Virus record (IMG/VR): IMGVR_UViG_3300009154_000248
Span: 1 to 25,570 of that record
Strand: one strand, 5' to 3'
Source of the DNA: a virus
DNA: 25,570 nt
Of this stretch, positions 17,136-25,570 are shown one piece after another. The position numbers and the translations under genes are program-made. The notes below the pieces were generated by a model. It was given only the letters and a program-made list of their open reading frames with translations, searched no databases and was not told the DNA's origin. Position 1 is the stretch's first letter. Each line of letters begins with the position of its first letter.

Positions 17136-20100
17136 ATGGCTGACGCACCTATTAATAGTCAATCCAATTATGAGGTTGTAACAGATTCTCAAGGCACTGT
17201 ACTTCGAAGATCCATAGCTCATCTACCATCTTTTTATAGAACAGATAATAATCATAGATTTTTAACCAGCACACTGGATCAATTAATACAACCAGGCAGA
17301 TTAAAAAGATTAGATGGTTATATCGGTAGACAATATTCTTATACTAGATTGCCTTCCGATAGTTATATTGAAGCAACCAGTGAAGACAGAACAAATTATC
17401 AATTAGAACCTGCTGTAACATACACAGATAAAGATACATCATCGGTCAATCCAGAAGATCAAGTTAAATTTACTGCAACCTATGATGATTATATTAATCA
17501 AATAAAATTCTTTGGGGGAAATGTTGAAAATCATGATAGATTAAACAAAGAAAAAGTTTATTCATATAATCCAGCAATAGACTTTGATAAATTGATCAAT
17601 TATAGAGAATATTATTGGTTACCCGAAGGATCAGATCCGATATTGGTTTCTAATAATGGCACAAATACAGTGACTGAAATAAAAGTAGATCGTATAGGTA
17701 ATTCTGCTTATACATTCAGCACCTATAAAAATTTAGAAAATCCTACAATAACTTTGTATAGAGGTAATACTTACAAATTTGTAATTAACGCACAAGGTCA
17801 TCCTTTCTACATAATGACCGAACCGTTCACAACAGGTATAGCCGAAGATGGCAGCACATCAGTGATATATTCTTCTGGAGTATCGGGTAATGGCACAGAA
17901 ATTGGAACTTTAAATTTCACAATACCTTCAGATGCTCCTGATATATTATATTATCAGTGCGGTAATCATCAAGCAATGCAGGGTATTTTTACAATCAAAA
18001 CCATCACTGCTACCACAAAAATAGATGTAGAACACGAGATAGTAGGTGCTAAAAATTATACTTTAGCCACAGGAATAAAATTGAGCAATGGTATGAAATT
18101 AAGATTTGATTCAAATACTGTTTCTTCGTCTTTTAATAATAAACAATTTTATGTAGAAGGTGTTGGAAGTTCTATCACTTTAACTGATACTGCTCGATTG
18201 ATAACTCCAGAATCTTATTCTGTAGAAACTACAGAATTATATGATACAGTTTCATATGATAGTAGACCTTATGCTATAAGTTTTTATAGACCAGAAACAC
18301 CAGATTACATAACAATTAAAAGAGACAGTCCCGATAATAATGCATGGAGCAGATACAATAGATGGTTCCACAAAGCAGTGTTAGAAACTACTGCAGAAGC
18401 CAACGGGCATACAATTTCTCTTTTAGAAACAGACAGAGCCAAAAGACCCATAATAGAATTTGATTCAGGCATACAATTATACAATCACGGAACCGAAGGA
18501 TTAAATTCTGTGACTCTAATAGATACTGTTACTACTGATGTATTTTCTACAGTGGTTAATGCTGCAGGATATATTGTGGATGGTATAGCATTGGTGCATG
18601 GCATGCGAGTGTTATTCTTAGCAGACACAGATTTGCTAGTTAAAAATAGAATTTACAAAGTTAATTTTGTCACAGTGGGCGACAATTCAGTAATAAATCT
18701 TACTCAAGAACCAGATGGTATACCACAAGATGGTCAGACATTTTATGCAGAATTAGGAGCAAATTATCAAGGAAAAACTTTTTATTTTAAACAATCTGAT
18801 AATATATGGACACAAGGACAGATCAAAACTGCTCTAAATCAACAACCTTTGTTCTCGTTAGAAGACGACAATCATGTAAAATTTAGTGATCAAACAGTGT
18901 ATGAGAATTCTTCTTTTACAGGTGCTGCTGTTTTTGAATATAAAACTTCAGAAACTTCTCCTGTGGATACTGTGTTAGGATTAAGAGTAAAATATAATAC
19001 CATTAATAATGTGGGAGATATTATTTTTACTTCTGATCTTGGTTCAGATTCATTCACTTATAAGAGTGGAGAAAAAGTTCTTTCAAAGAGTTTTACAACT
19101 GGCCACGTACATTATATTACTGGTAGAGATACCAATATTCCTAGAACTTCGTGGATAGAAAGAGCCGAAGAGAGTAAACAGAGAGTAATAAGAACATTCA
19201 TAGTAGAAGCTGGAGAATTAAGATTATTTCCTATAGATGTATTTGCCAACAGTGCTGGTCTACAGGATTTAGATGTTCAAGTGGATGTTAATCATACAAC
19301 ACAGAATTTAAACATTGATTATGTACTGGTAAATGGAACCACTAACAAATATGTAAAATTTTTATATGATTTAGCAGTCAATGACATAGTAAAAATACAA
19401 GTTCACAGCTCTGTTAAAAAATTAACAGGCAAAGGATTGTATGAAGTACCAGAAAATTTAGGAGTTAATCCATTCAATGAGCAATTAACAGATTTTACAT
19501 TTGGTCAAATATTAAATCACGTACACGATATTAATGAAAAAAATATTGAATTAACAGGAGATACACCAGGCAATAGTAATTTAAGAGATCTTCCTGATGT
19601 AAGAACCAAGGGTGGAACTATATTACAACATTCAGCACCGTTGCCACCAGCAATGTTTTTATTAATAGATCAAAATGCCAATGCAATATCGGCTATAGAA
19701 TATTGTTCTTTAGAATATCAAAAATTTAAAGAAGGATTTTTATCAAATATCTCTAATGGAAGTACGTATGAGAGTAATGTTGCTACTGCAGTAGATGAGA
19801 TAATAAAATCTATGATAGGAGATAAGGGAATTAGTTTTCCATTCTTCTATGAAGATATGATAGGATATGGAGAAAAAGTCAGCACAAGAACATACACAGT
19901 ACAAGACAGTGCAGAGACCGAATATACCATAGACAATCAGTTTGATATAAAAGTCTCTAGCAATAGAGCAGTTTATGTTTATCTCAATGATACGCAACTA
20001 TTACAAGGTTATGATTATACTTTTAGTGAAACTGATGACAGTGTGAACATAACTGCGGCTCTCACAGAAGGAGATATAATTAAAATTAAAGACTACAGCG

Positions 20101-23100
20101 ACACCACAGGTAGTTTTGTACCACCAACACCAACTAAATTAGGAATATATCCTCGATTTAAACCAGAAAAAGTTCTTGATAACACATACGTAGAACCAAC
20201 CTATGTGATAGTAGGACACGATGGCAGTAAAACTGTAGCATACGATGATTATAGAGATGATTTATTATTAGAATTAGAACGAAGAATTTATAACAATTGC
20301 AAGATTGTTTATAATCCAGAATTATTACCAGAAACTGAAGTAAGACCTTCAGCATTCCAAACAAGCGAATATTCTATAAACGAAATTAATAATATTTTGA
20401 GTTATGATTTCTATTTTTGGGCAGGAAAAAATGCTGTGGATTATCAAAAGAATAATATCTATAATGAATCTAATCCTTTCACTTTTAATTATAGCAGTAA
20501 TAAAGATTTTTTAAACGGTGAATATCTACCAGGACATTGGAGAGGCATATACAACTATTTCTATGACACAGACCGACCACACACGCATCCTTGGGAAATG
20601 TTGGGTTACAGCGAAAAACCATCATGGTGGGAAGATACCTATGGTCCAGGACCCTACAGCTCGGGTAACGAATTATTATGGAACGATTTAGCAGCTGGAT
20701 ATGACAACGGATTAGGAGCAGCCAATTCTAGATATGCTAGACCAGGATTATTAAATTATCTACCAGTGGATGAGAATGGAAATTTAAAATCACCGATAGA
20801 GGCAGGATTGATAGACAACTATGAATCATCAGGTATTAATAAAGTATGGAAATTTGGAGATCAAGCACCAGCTGAAACTGCTTGGAGAAGAAGTTCTCAA
20901 TATCCTTTTGCTGTGATGAGATTGTTAGCATTAACAAAACCAGCAAAATTCTTTGGATTATTTTTTGACAACAGTAGATTAGGTTTAAATGCATCAGGAA
21001 ATGTCATAGATAAAGACACAGATGTAGCACAGAGTATAAGAACTGCCAAATATCATTTAGAAACAGTAACAGATAGCGAAACAGGAGCAATCATTCGTTA
21101 TATAACCGGAGGATATCAACCTTTTGTTGTTAACTATCTAATTAAAAATGGATTAGATCCAGCAGTATTCTTTTATGATAAAATGAAAAATCTCAATGTG
21201 CAATTAGCATATAAATTAGGAGGATTTTCAGATAAACAAAATTTAAGAGTATTAACAGATAGTGTTAGTCCAGGATCCACAGCAGGATCACAATTTATTC
21301 CTGATGAAAACTATAAAATTTTATTTAGAATCAGTAATCCTATTAGAACATTTGAATATTCTGGAGTATTGATAGAATTAAACACAGCTACCACAAATGA
21401 TGGTAGTACATTAGAAGGTGGTTATAAAGTTGTAGGTTATAATACAATTAGACCTTACTTCTCAGTTTTAGAACCAATACAGAATGGTAATAGTTATTCC
21501 GTTGAAGCAGGTAATGCTCGAGCAATTATCTATAAAGATTATGCAGATGTAGAAAAAATTGTAACTTATGGCGCAGTGTTTAAAGATGTTCAATCAGTGA
21601 TTAATTTCTTAACAGGATACGGAAAATATTTAGAATCACAAGGATTTGTTTTTGATAGATTTACAAAAGAATTACAAGAAGTTGCAAACTGGGATATGTC
21701 AGCCAAAGAATTTTTATATTGGACCAGACAAGGATGGGCAGCAGGATCTGCTATTACATTAAGTCCAGGAGCAGAAGGATTCCATCTTACAACCAAAGAT
21801 AGTGTGATAGGAAAATTAAAAAATTTACAAGGAGAATACACAGTATTAGACTCTTCGGGTAGAACAGTTAATAACAAATCAATTAGTACCAAACGTGTGG
21901 GTACTACTTTTGAAATAGTTAGCAAATTTCCAGAATCAGGCATATACAATATCTCAATGAATGCTGTACAGAAAGAACACATATTATTATTTGATAATAT
22001 CACAGTGTTCTCGGACATACTGTTACAATTAACCACAGGATTCCGTCAACAAAGATTTCGATTAATCGGATGGAAGACTGGTGACTGGAATGGTGATTAT
22101 TATTCTCCAGGATTTATATTTGACGAAGCACAAGTAGCAGCATGGACAGCAAATACTGATTATCAAATCGGTGATACTGTGGAATATAATGCTAAATTTT
22201 ATACTTCTAAAGTCAATCATAATTCTGGAAGTTCTTTTGAATCAGCTAAATGGCAAAAAAAATCTCAAAAACCTGCTGCACAATTAATACCTAATTTTGA
22301 TTATAAAATTTCACAATTTAATGATTTTTACAATTTAGAGAGCAACAATTTTGATGAAGCACAACAAAAGTTAGCACAACATCTTACAGGATATCAATCT
22401 AGAAGTTATTTAGATAATCTTTTCTTAAACGATGTTTCTCAATATAAATTTTATCAAGGATTTATTAGAGAAAAGGGTACACTTAATGCTATAAACAAAT
22501 TAGTCAAAGCCAAGTTTTATGGAGAAGATATCAGTATCGATCTTTATCCAGAATGGATGATTAAAGTCGGAGAATTTGGAAATACTGAAAGTAAAAAATC
22601 TATACAGATTCGTATGTCTGACAACTCATTCACTAACAATATACAGAGTATAGAGATATTGGACAATTCAACAGATTCTTTAAATTGGGACAAATCAGTT
22701 AGAGTGCTTAGTTCAGAATTATACAACAAACCAGTGGAATATGTTGCTCAAGAAACATTTTCTCTTTATGACTATAATACAGAAGGTACAGATAAAGACA
22801 CAGTTCAAAAATTTAAAACAGCAGGTTATCCTAGATTGCTAGATGTAGACCATACTGCATTTACAACATCGGATCTTCTTAATTTAAATGTGTCAGCAAT
22901 TACTAAAAATGATCTGGTATGGATAGCAAAAAAAGACAATAGTGAATGGGACGTGTTAAGATTAACGTCCACTGGATTAAAAATAGCAGCCATGAGACAG
23001 ATTAATAATGCTACTCAAGTAGAAATATTATTAACCGGAAATCACAATTTTATAAAAGGAGATTATTTTACAATATTAAACAGTCAATTTACACCATTGA

Positions 23101-25570
23101 ATGGAGTATATCAAATATACAGCACACCTACCAGTTCATCTTTGATATTCAATTACAGCAATTCTAATAGAGTATCCGGCACAGTATTAACTTCAGATCA
23201 ATCCACAATAAACACCTATGGTAACATTTATAAATGGGTTAGTGTGAGAATTTCTAGTATGGATAATGTCAATGATAGAATATCTTACAATGTTTATAGA
23301 GATGTTGATACTACAAATTTTGTTAACGGAGATAGAATATTTGCAGACAATAATACTGAAGGTAAGTGGAGCATATATGAAAAAACTGACCCTTATGCAG
23401 TAACAATACTACAATCTCCAGACACAGACAACGAGCAGGCATTTGGTTATCAAGTAGTGGCTAGAAATGATGGTAGAACTTTAATAGTATCAGCTCCAGA
23501 CGAGGGACAAGGTCATATACATTTCTTCTATAGAGCAGAAAATAAACCAGGTAACTTATTCTTCCCTACAGGCAGTTATGAGATGACCGATAGCAACAAC
23601 GAAACAGCAGGATTAGGGCGAGTTTTAACAATCAGCACAGATGAAAATTATATTGTGGCAGGAGCACCCTATACAAATACATTAACATCTGATGGCAGCA
23701 CCAGACACGATAAAGCTGGATTAATAAAGATTTTTTCTTGGAATTCTGAGGATAAATTTTATTCATTATCACACACCGTGTTACCACTATCAGATGATAG
23801 TACCACATTAACAAATTTAAATTATGGATGGGCATGTGCTATAGCCGAGCCTTCGGATGCTAGTACAGTATATACAAGACCGAAATTTCTTTTTGCTTCT
23901 GCACCAGGTTTAAACAATGATTCTGGTGTGGTTTATGTGCATACCTTACAAAAAGATGTAGGCGACAGCACCATCTCTCTTTGGAGACAAGATTCAGCTA
24001 TATTCAGCAATGAATCAGGCTCAGGCAAAAGATTTGGACATAGATTAGCAGTCAATGACAATGCAGATATATTGGCTGTGAGCAGCGTTGCTCCAGGCAC
24101 CGCTGGGCAAGTAGAAATATTTACAAAAAATAGTGTGAATGATGATGGCAGCAGTATAGAAGACGGCAGTACAAAACATATATTCACTCACAGACAAACA
24201 CTTAAAGGAGTAAATGCAGATGGCAGTACATTAAACACTGCATTTGGTGAGAGTATATCTATGAGCATCGATGGAGAATGGCTTGTAATATCTGCTCCTG
24301 GATTTGATAAAGGCGAACAAACAGATGCTGGCACAGTTTATGTCTATAAATGGAATGCCGATGGATCAACAAACACCTATACTTTACAACAAACTATTTC
24401 AGCACCAGATTCTGCCACAAACATGAGATTTGGTTCTTCAGTACAAATTAATAGAGCAAATAATAGAATAGTGATAGGAGCTGAAAAATTTGGCAATCAA
24501 AGAAGTATGAGTTTCGATAACGGTGCTACCACATTTGATATAGGAGACACAAGAATAGTGGATCTTAATATAGGATCCGGCGGTGTTTTTACCGCTACAA
24601 AATATGATACAGAATTTGTAATAGATGACAAATTAGTTACAACCAAAGTTAGCGCCAATGATGATTTTGGTAGAGGTGTTTTTATAAATGATACAACAGT
24701 ATTTGTTGGAGCTCCTCAGGATGACACAGCAATAGATGACAGCACATATCGTGTAAATGATGGAACATTAACAATATTTGATCTTAAAGAGAGAGATTCT
24801 TATGCTTGGAACGCATTATCAACGGAAACTAATCTTGTTAATAATAATAGAGCAGATTCTGCTTTTATATTTGATAGTGCAACCAACGAAATAATTGATT
24901 ATTTAGATTATTATGATCCTATCAAAGGTAGAATATTAGGCATAGCAGATAGAGAAATTAATTATAAAACAGAATGGGATCCTGCTGTTTATAATATAGG
25001 AACACAAAATAAAACTGTCAGTGCTAACACAGCATGGGGAGAAGAGCATATAGGAGAAGTTTGGTGGGACATGAGTACTGTAAGATGGTTATGGTATGAA
25101 CAACATGGCACAGAATATAAAACTAAAAATTGGGGTAATATATTTCCAGGCTCCTCTATAGACATATATGAGTGGGTAGAATCAACTCTATTGCCATCAG
25201 AGTGGAATTCTAGAGCTGACACAGTGGTAGGTTTAGCACAAGGTGTATCAGGCACGCCATTACACATTGACAATACAGTTTTTACAGTAAAACAAAAATA
25301 CAATTCTAACTCAGATAGTTTTATCAATTACTATTATTATTGGGTAAAAAATTCTGTATTTTTACCACCATTAAACAAATCAGTCACACAAAGAAAGAAT
25401 ACTACTGCTTATGTGGCTAACCTAATAGAAAATCCATTGGGGTCTGGAATAAAATATTATGCTATCACAGGCACAAATTCATTGATAACATTTAATGTTA
25501 AAAATAGTTTGAATAACGATAATACAATACTTAATGTTAATTTTAAAAATAACGATAATGAATCAGGGTC
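17136..25570 (+). CDS. Giant gp7-like baseplate wedge/virion structural protein (3' end beyond window)
   Basis: A reading frame opens with ATG two bases after the gp6 stop and stays open to the window end (at least 2811 codons). The N-terminus (LRRSIAHLPSFYRTDNNHRFL, KRLDGYIGR, FDKLINYREYYWLPEG) and the position after gp6 fit the gp7 slot of the T4 order, though T4 gp7 has only 1032 residues; marine T4-like phages have much larger proteins here. Recognisable insertions are a cupredoxin-like domain (about 200-288), a CBM5/12-like module (about 1668-1709) and a seven-repeat FG-GAP propeller (about 2090-2550). Between them are aromatic-rich stretches such as WRGIYNYFYDTDRPHTHPWE (near 1130-1150) and YLDNLFLNDVSQYKFYQGFI (near 1760-1780). 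It would form the peripheral wedge, possibly reaching the cell surface. The gp7 equivalence is by position; the structural role is well supported. Confidence 0.75.
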   Translation, partial: MADAPINSQSNYEVVTDSQGTVLRRSIAHLPSFYRTDNNHRFLTSTLDQLIQPGRLKRLDGYIGRQYSYTRLPSDSYIEATSEDRTNYQLEPAVTYTDKDTSSVNPEDQVKFTATYDDYINQIKFFGGNVENHDRLNKEKVYSYNPAIDFDKLINYREYYWLPEGSDPILVSNNGTNTVTEIKVDRIGNSAYTFSTYKNLENPTITLYRGNTYKFVINAQGHPFYIMTEPFTTGIAEDGSTSVIYSSGVSGNGTEIGTLNFTIPSDAPDILYYQCGNHQAMQGIFTIKTITATTKIDVEHEIVGAKNYTLATGIKLSNGMKLRFDSNTVSSSFNNKQFYVEGVGSSITLTDTARLITPESYSVETTELYDTVSYDSRPYAISFYRPETPDYITIKRDSPDNNAWSRYNRWFHKAVLETTAEANGHTISLLETDRAKRPIIEFDSGIQLYNHGTEGLNSVTLIDTVTTDVFSTVVNAAGYIVDGIALVHGMRVLFLADTDLLVKNRIYKVNFVTVGDNSVINLTQEPDGIPQDGQTFYAELGANYQGKTFYFKQSDNIWTQGQIKTALNQQPLFSLEDDNHVKFSDQTVYENSSFTGAAVFEYKTSETSPVDTVLGLRVKYNTINNVGDIIFTSDLGSDSFTYKSGEKVLSKSFTTGHVHYITGRDTNIPRTSWIERAEESKQRVIRTFIVEAGELRLFPIDVFANSAGLQDLDVQVDVNHTTQNLNIDYVLVNGTTNKYVKFLYDLAVNDIVKIQVHSSVKKLTGKGLYEVPENLGVNPFNEQLTDFTFGQILNHVHDINEKNIELTGDTPGNSNLRDLPDVRTKGGTILQHSAPLPPAMFLLIDQNANAISAIEYCSLEYQKFKEGFLSNISNGSTYESNVATAVDEIIKSMIGDKGISFPFFYEDMIGYGEKVSTRTYTVQDSAETEYTIDNQFDIKVSSNRAVYVYLNDTQLLQGYDYTFSETDDSVNITAALTEGDIIKIKDYSDTTGSFVPPTPTKLGIYPRFKPEKVLDNTYVEPTYVIVGHDGSKTVAYDDYRDDLLLELERRIYNNCKIVYNPELLPETEVRPSAFQTSEYSINEINNILSYDFYFWAGKNAVDYQKNNIYNESNPFTFNYSSNKDFLNGEYLPGHWRGIYNYFYDTDRPHTHPWEMLGYSEKPSWWEDTYGPGPYSSGNELLWNDLAAGYDNGLGAANSRYARPGLLNYLPVDENGNLKSPIEAGLIDNYESSGINKVWKFGDQAPAETAWRRSSQYPFAVMRLLALTKPAKFFGLFFDNSRLGLNASGNVIDKDTDVAQSIRTAKYHLETVTDSETGAIIRYITGGYQPFVVNYLIKNGLDPAVFFYDKMKNLNVQLAYKLGGFSDKQNLRVLTDSVSPGSTAGSQFIPDENYKILFRISNPIRTFEYSGVLIELNTATTNDGSTLEGGYKVVGYNTIRPYFSVLEPIQNGNSYSVEAGNARAIIYKDYADVEKIVTYGAVFKDVQSVINFLTGYGKYLESQGFVFDRFTKELQEVANWDMSAKEFLYWTRQGWAAGSAITLSPGAEGFHLTTKDSVIGKLKNLQGEYTVLDSSGRTVNNKSISTKRVGTTFEIVSKFPESGIYNISMNAVQKEHILLFDNITVFSDILLQLTTGFRQQRFRLIGWKTGDWNGDYYSPGFIFDEAQVAAWTANTDYQIGDTVEYNAKFYTSKVNHNSGSSFESAKWQKKSQKPAAQLIPNFDYKISQFNDFYNLESNNFDEAQQKLAQHLTGYQSRSYLDNLFLNDVSQYKFYQGFIREKGTLNAINKLVKAKFYGEDISIDLYPEWMIKVGEFGNTESKKSIQIRMSDNSFTNNIQSIEILDNSTDSLNWDKSVRVLSSELYNKPVEYVAQETFSLYDYNTEGTDKDTVQKFKTAGYPRLLDVDHTAFTTSDLLNLNVSAITKNDLVWIAKKDNSEWDVLRLTSTGLKIAAMRQINNATQVEILLTGNHNFIKGDYFTILNSQFTPLNGVYQIYSTPTSSSLIFNYSNSNRVSGTVLTSDQSTINTYGNIYKWVSVRISSMDNVNDRISYNVYRDVDTTNFVNGDRIFADNNTEGKWSIYEKTDPYAVTILQSPDTDNEQAFGYQVVARNDGRTLIVSAPDEGQGHIHFFYRAENKPGNLFFPTGSYEMTDSNNETAGLGRVLTISTDENYIVAGAPYTNTLTSDGSTRHDKAGLIKIFSWNSEDKFYSLSHTVLPLSDDSTTLTNLNYGWACAIAEPSDASTVYTRPKFLFASAPGLNNDSGVVYVHTLQKDVGDSTISLWRQDSAIFSNESGSGKRFGHRLAVNDNADILAVSSVAPGTAGQVEIFTKNSVNDDGSSIEDGSTKHIFTHRQTLKGVNADGSTLNTAFGESISMSIDGEWLVISAPGFDKGEQTDAGTVYVYKWNADGSTNTYTLQQTISAPDSATNMRFGSSVQINRANNRIVIGAEKFGNQRSMSFDNGATTFDIGDTRIVDLNIGSGGVFTATKYDTEFVIDDKLVTTKVSANDDFGRGVFINDTTVFVGAPQDDTAIDDSTYRVNDGTLTIFDLKERDSYAWNALSTETNLVNNNRADSAFIFDSATNEIIDYLDYYDPIKGRILGIADREINYKTEWDPAVYNIGTQNKTVSANTAWGEEHIGEVWWDMSTVRWLWYEQHGTEYKTKNWGNIFPGSSIDIYEWVESTLLPSEWNSRADTVVGLAQGVSGTPLHIDNTVFTVKQKYNSNSDSFINYYYYWVKNSVFLPPLNKSVTQRKNTTAYVANLIENPLGSGIKYYAITGTNSLITFNVKNSLNNDNTILNVNFKNNDNESG
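17733..18000 (+). other. Cupredoxin-like domain inside the gp7-like protein
   Basis: Residues about 200-288 of the giant protein read as a cupredoxin-type beta-sandwich: LYRGNTYKFVINAQGHPFYI near the start, GTLNFTIPSDAPDILYY later, then the ligand loop CGNHQAMQG. The blue-copper set is present: H222, C275, H278 and M281, with the CxxHxxM spacing known from amicyanin. Whether copper is bound is not known; related sequences occur in structural proteins of marine phages. Confidence 0.65.
22137..22262 (+). other. CBM5/12-like carbohydrate-binding module inside the gp7-like protein
   Basis: Residues about 1668-1709 show the short aromatic pattern of chitin-binding type modules: AWTANTDYQIGDTVEY, then AKFYTSKVNHNSG and ESAKWQK, with tryptophans at 1670 and 1706. 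Phage tail proteins use such modules as surface-binding or spacer units. The match is by pattern only. Confidence 0.5.
23403..24785 (+). other. Seven FG-GAP repeats forming a probable beta-propeller
   Basis: Seven repeats of about 57-79 residues each start with FG (or the variants LG and YG) at residues 2103, 2160, 2230, 2300, 2370, 2432 and 2511. Most continue with a strand, an (I/V)SAP or VGAP box and a closing strand such as GTVYVYKW or GQVEIF. This is the FG-GAP pattern of integrin-alpha type seven-bladed propellers, which usually bind proteins or glycans outside cells. Confidence 0.8.

Noticed and set aside
21590-22036. Minus-strand open frame of 148 codons
   Set aside because: It lies wholly inside the continuous gp7-like gene, has no ribosome binding site, and its protein looks like a random antisense translation.
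24989-25327. Minus-strand open frame of 112 codons
   Set aside because: Antisense shadow of the gp7-like gene; no start signal and no recognisable domain.
1-25570. CRISPR arrays, insertion sequences, tRNA genes
   Set aside because: No regularly spaced direct repeats, no transposase-like frame with flanking inverted repeats, and no recognisable cloverleaf were seen on reading.

Overview
The window is a stretch of a T4-like myovirus genome. The AT-rich base composition, and the very large gp6- and gp7-like wedge proteins compared with T4, point to a marine member, a relative of the T4-like cyanophages and SAR11 pelagiphages. This host assignment is inference. The T4-type identity rests on recognisable late sigma factor gp55, recombination proteins gp46 and gp47, and a baseplate gene run (gp48/54-like, gp53-like, gp5, gp25, gp6, gp7-like). 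A perfect T4 late-promoter box (TATAAATA) sits just upstream of that run.

Layout. (1) Positions 1-343 hold no complete gene. The first ~240 bases are much richer in GC than the rest and contain several complementary helices, so they look like a structured RNA, followed by a T-tract. (2) Positions 344-1038 hold a GIY-YIG endonuclease overlapping (ATGA) a small unknown gene, closed by a strong bidirectional terminator. (3) On the minus strand at 1091-1282 is a small histone H1-like (Hc1) DNA-binding protein. (4) Positions 1321-3728 hold a tightly packed plus-strand cassette of three apparent metabolic enzymes: a 2-oxoglutarate/Fe(II) oxygenase, an arginine-type amidinotransferase and a short PLP enzyme. 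Their joint substrate is not known. (5) Minus strand, 7470 down to 3729: gp55, gp47 and gp46 as one overlapping unit. (6) A compact divergent control region at 7471-7605. (7) Plus strand from 7606 to the window end: the baseplate operon, finishing in a gp7-like giant protein that is still open after 2811 codons.

How it fits together. A host-type promoter reading leftwards would give gp55 and the gp46/gp47 recombination nuclease. gp55 would then direct host RNA polymerase to the late box reading rightwards and switch on the baseplate genes. The two promoters overlap by two bases, which suggests a built-in early/late switch. The most unusual content is the oxygenase-amidinotransferase-PLP cassette, the phage histone-like gene, the GC-rich structured block beside a homing-type nuclease, and the extra domains inside the giant wedge protein: an intact copper-ligand set of cupredoxin type, a CBM5/12-like carbohydrate module and a seven-repeat FG-GAP propeller.
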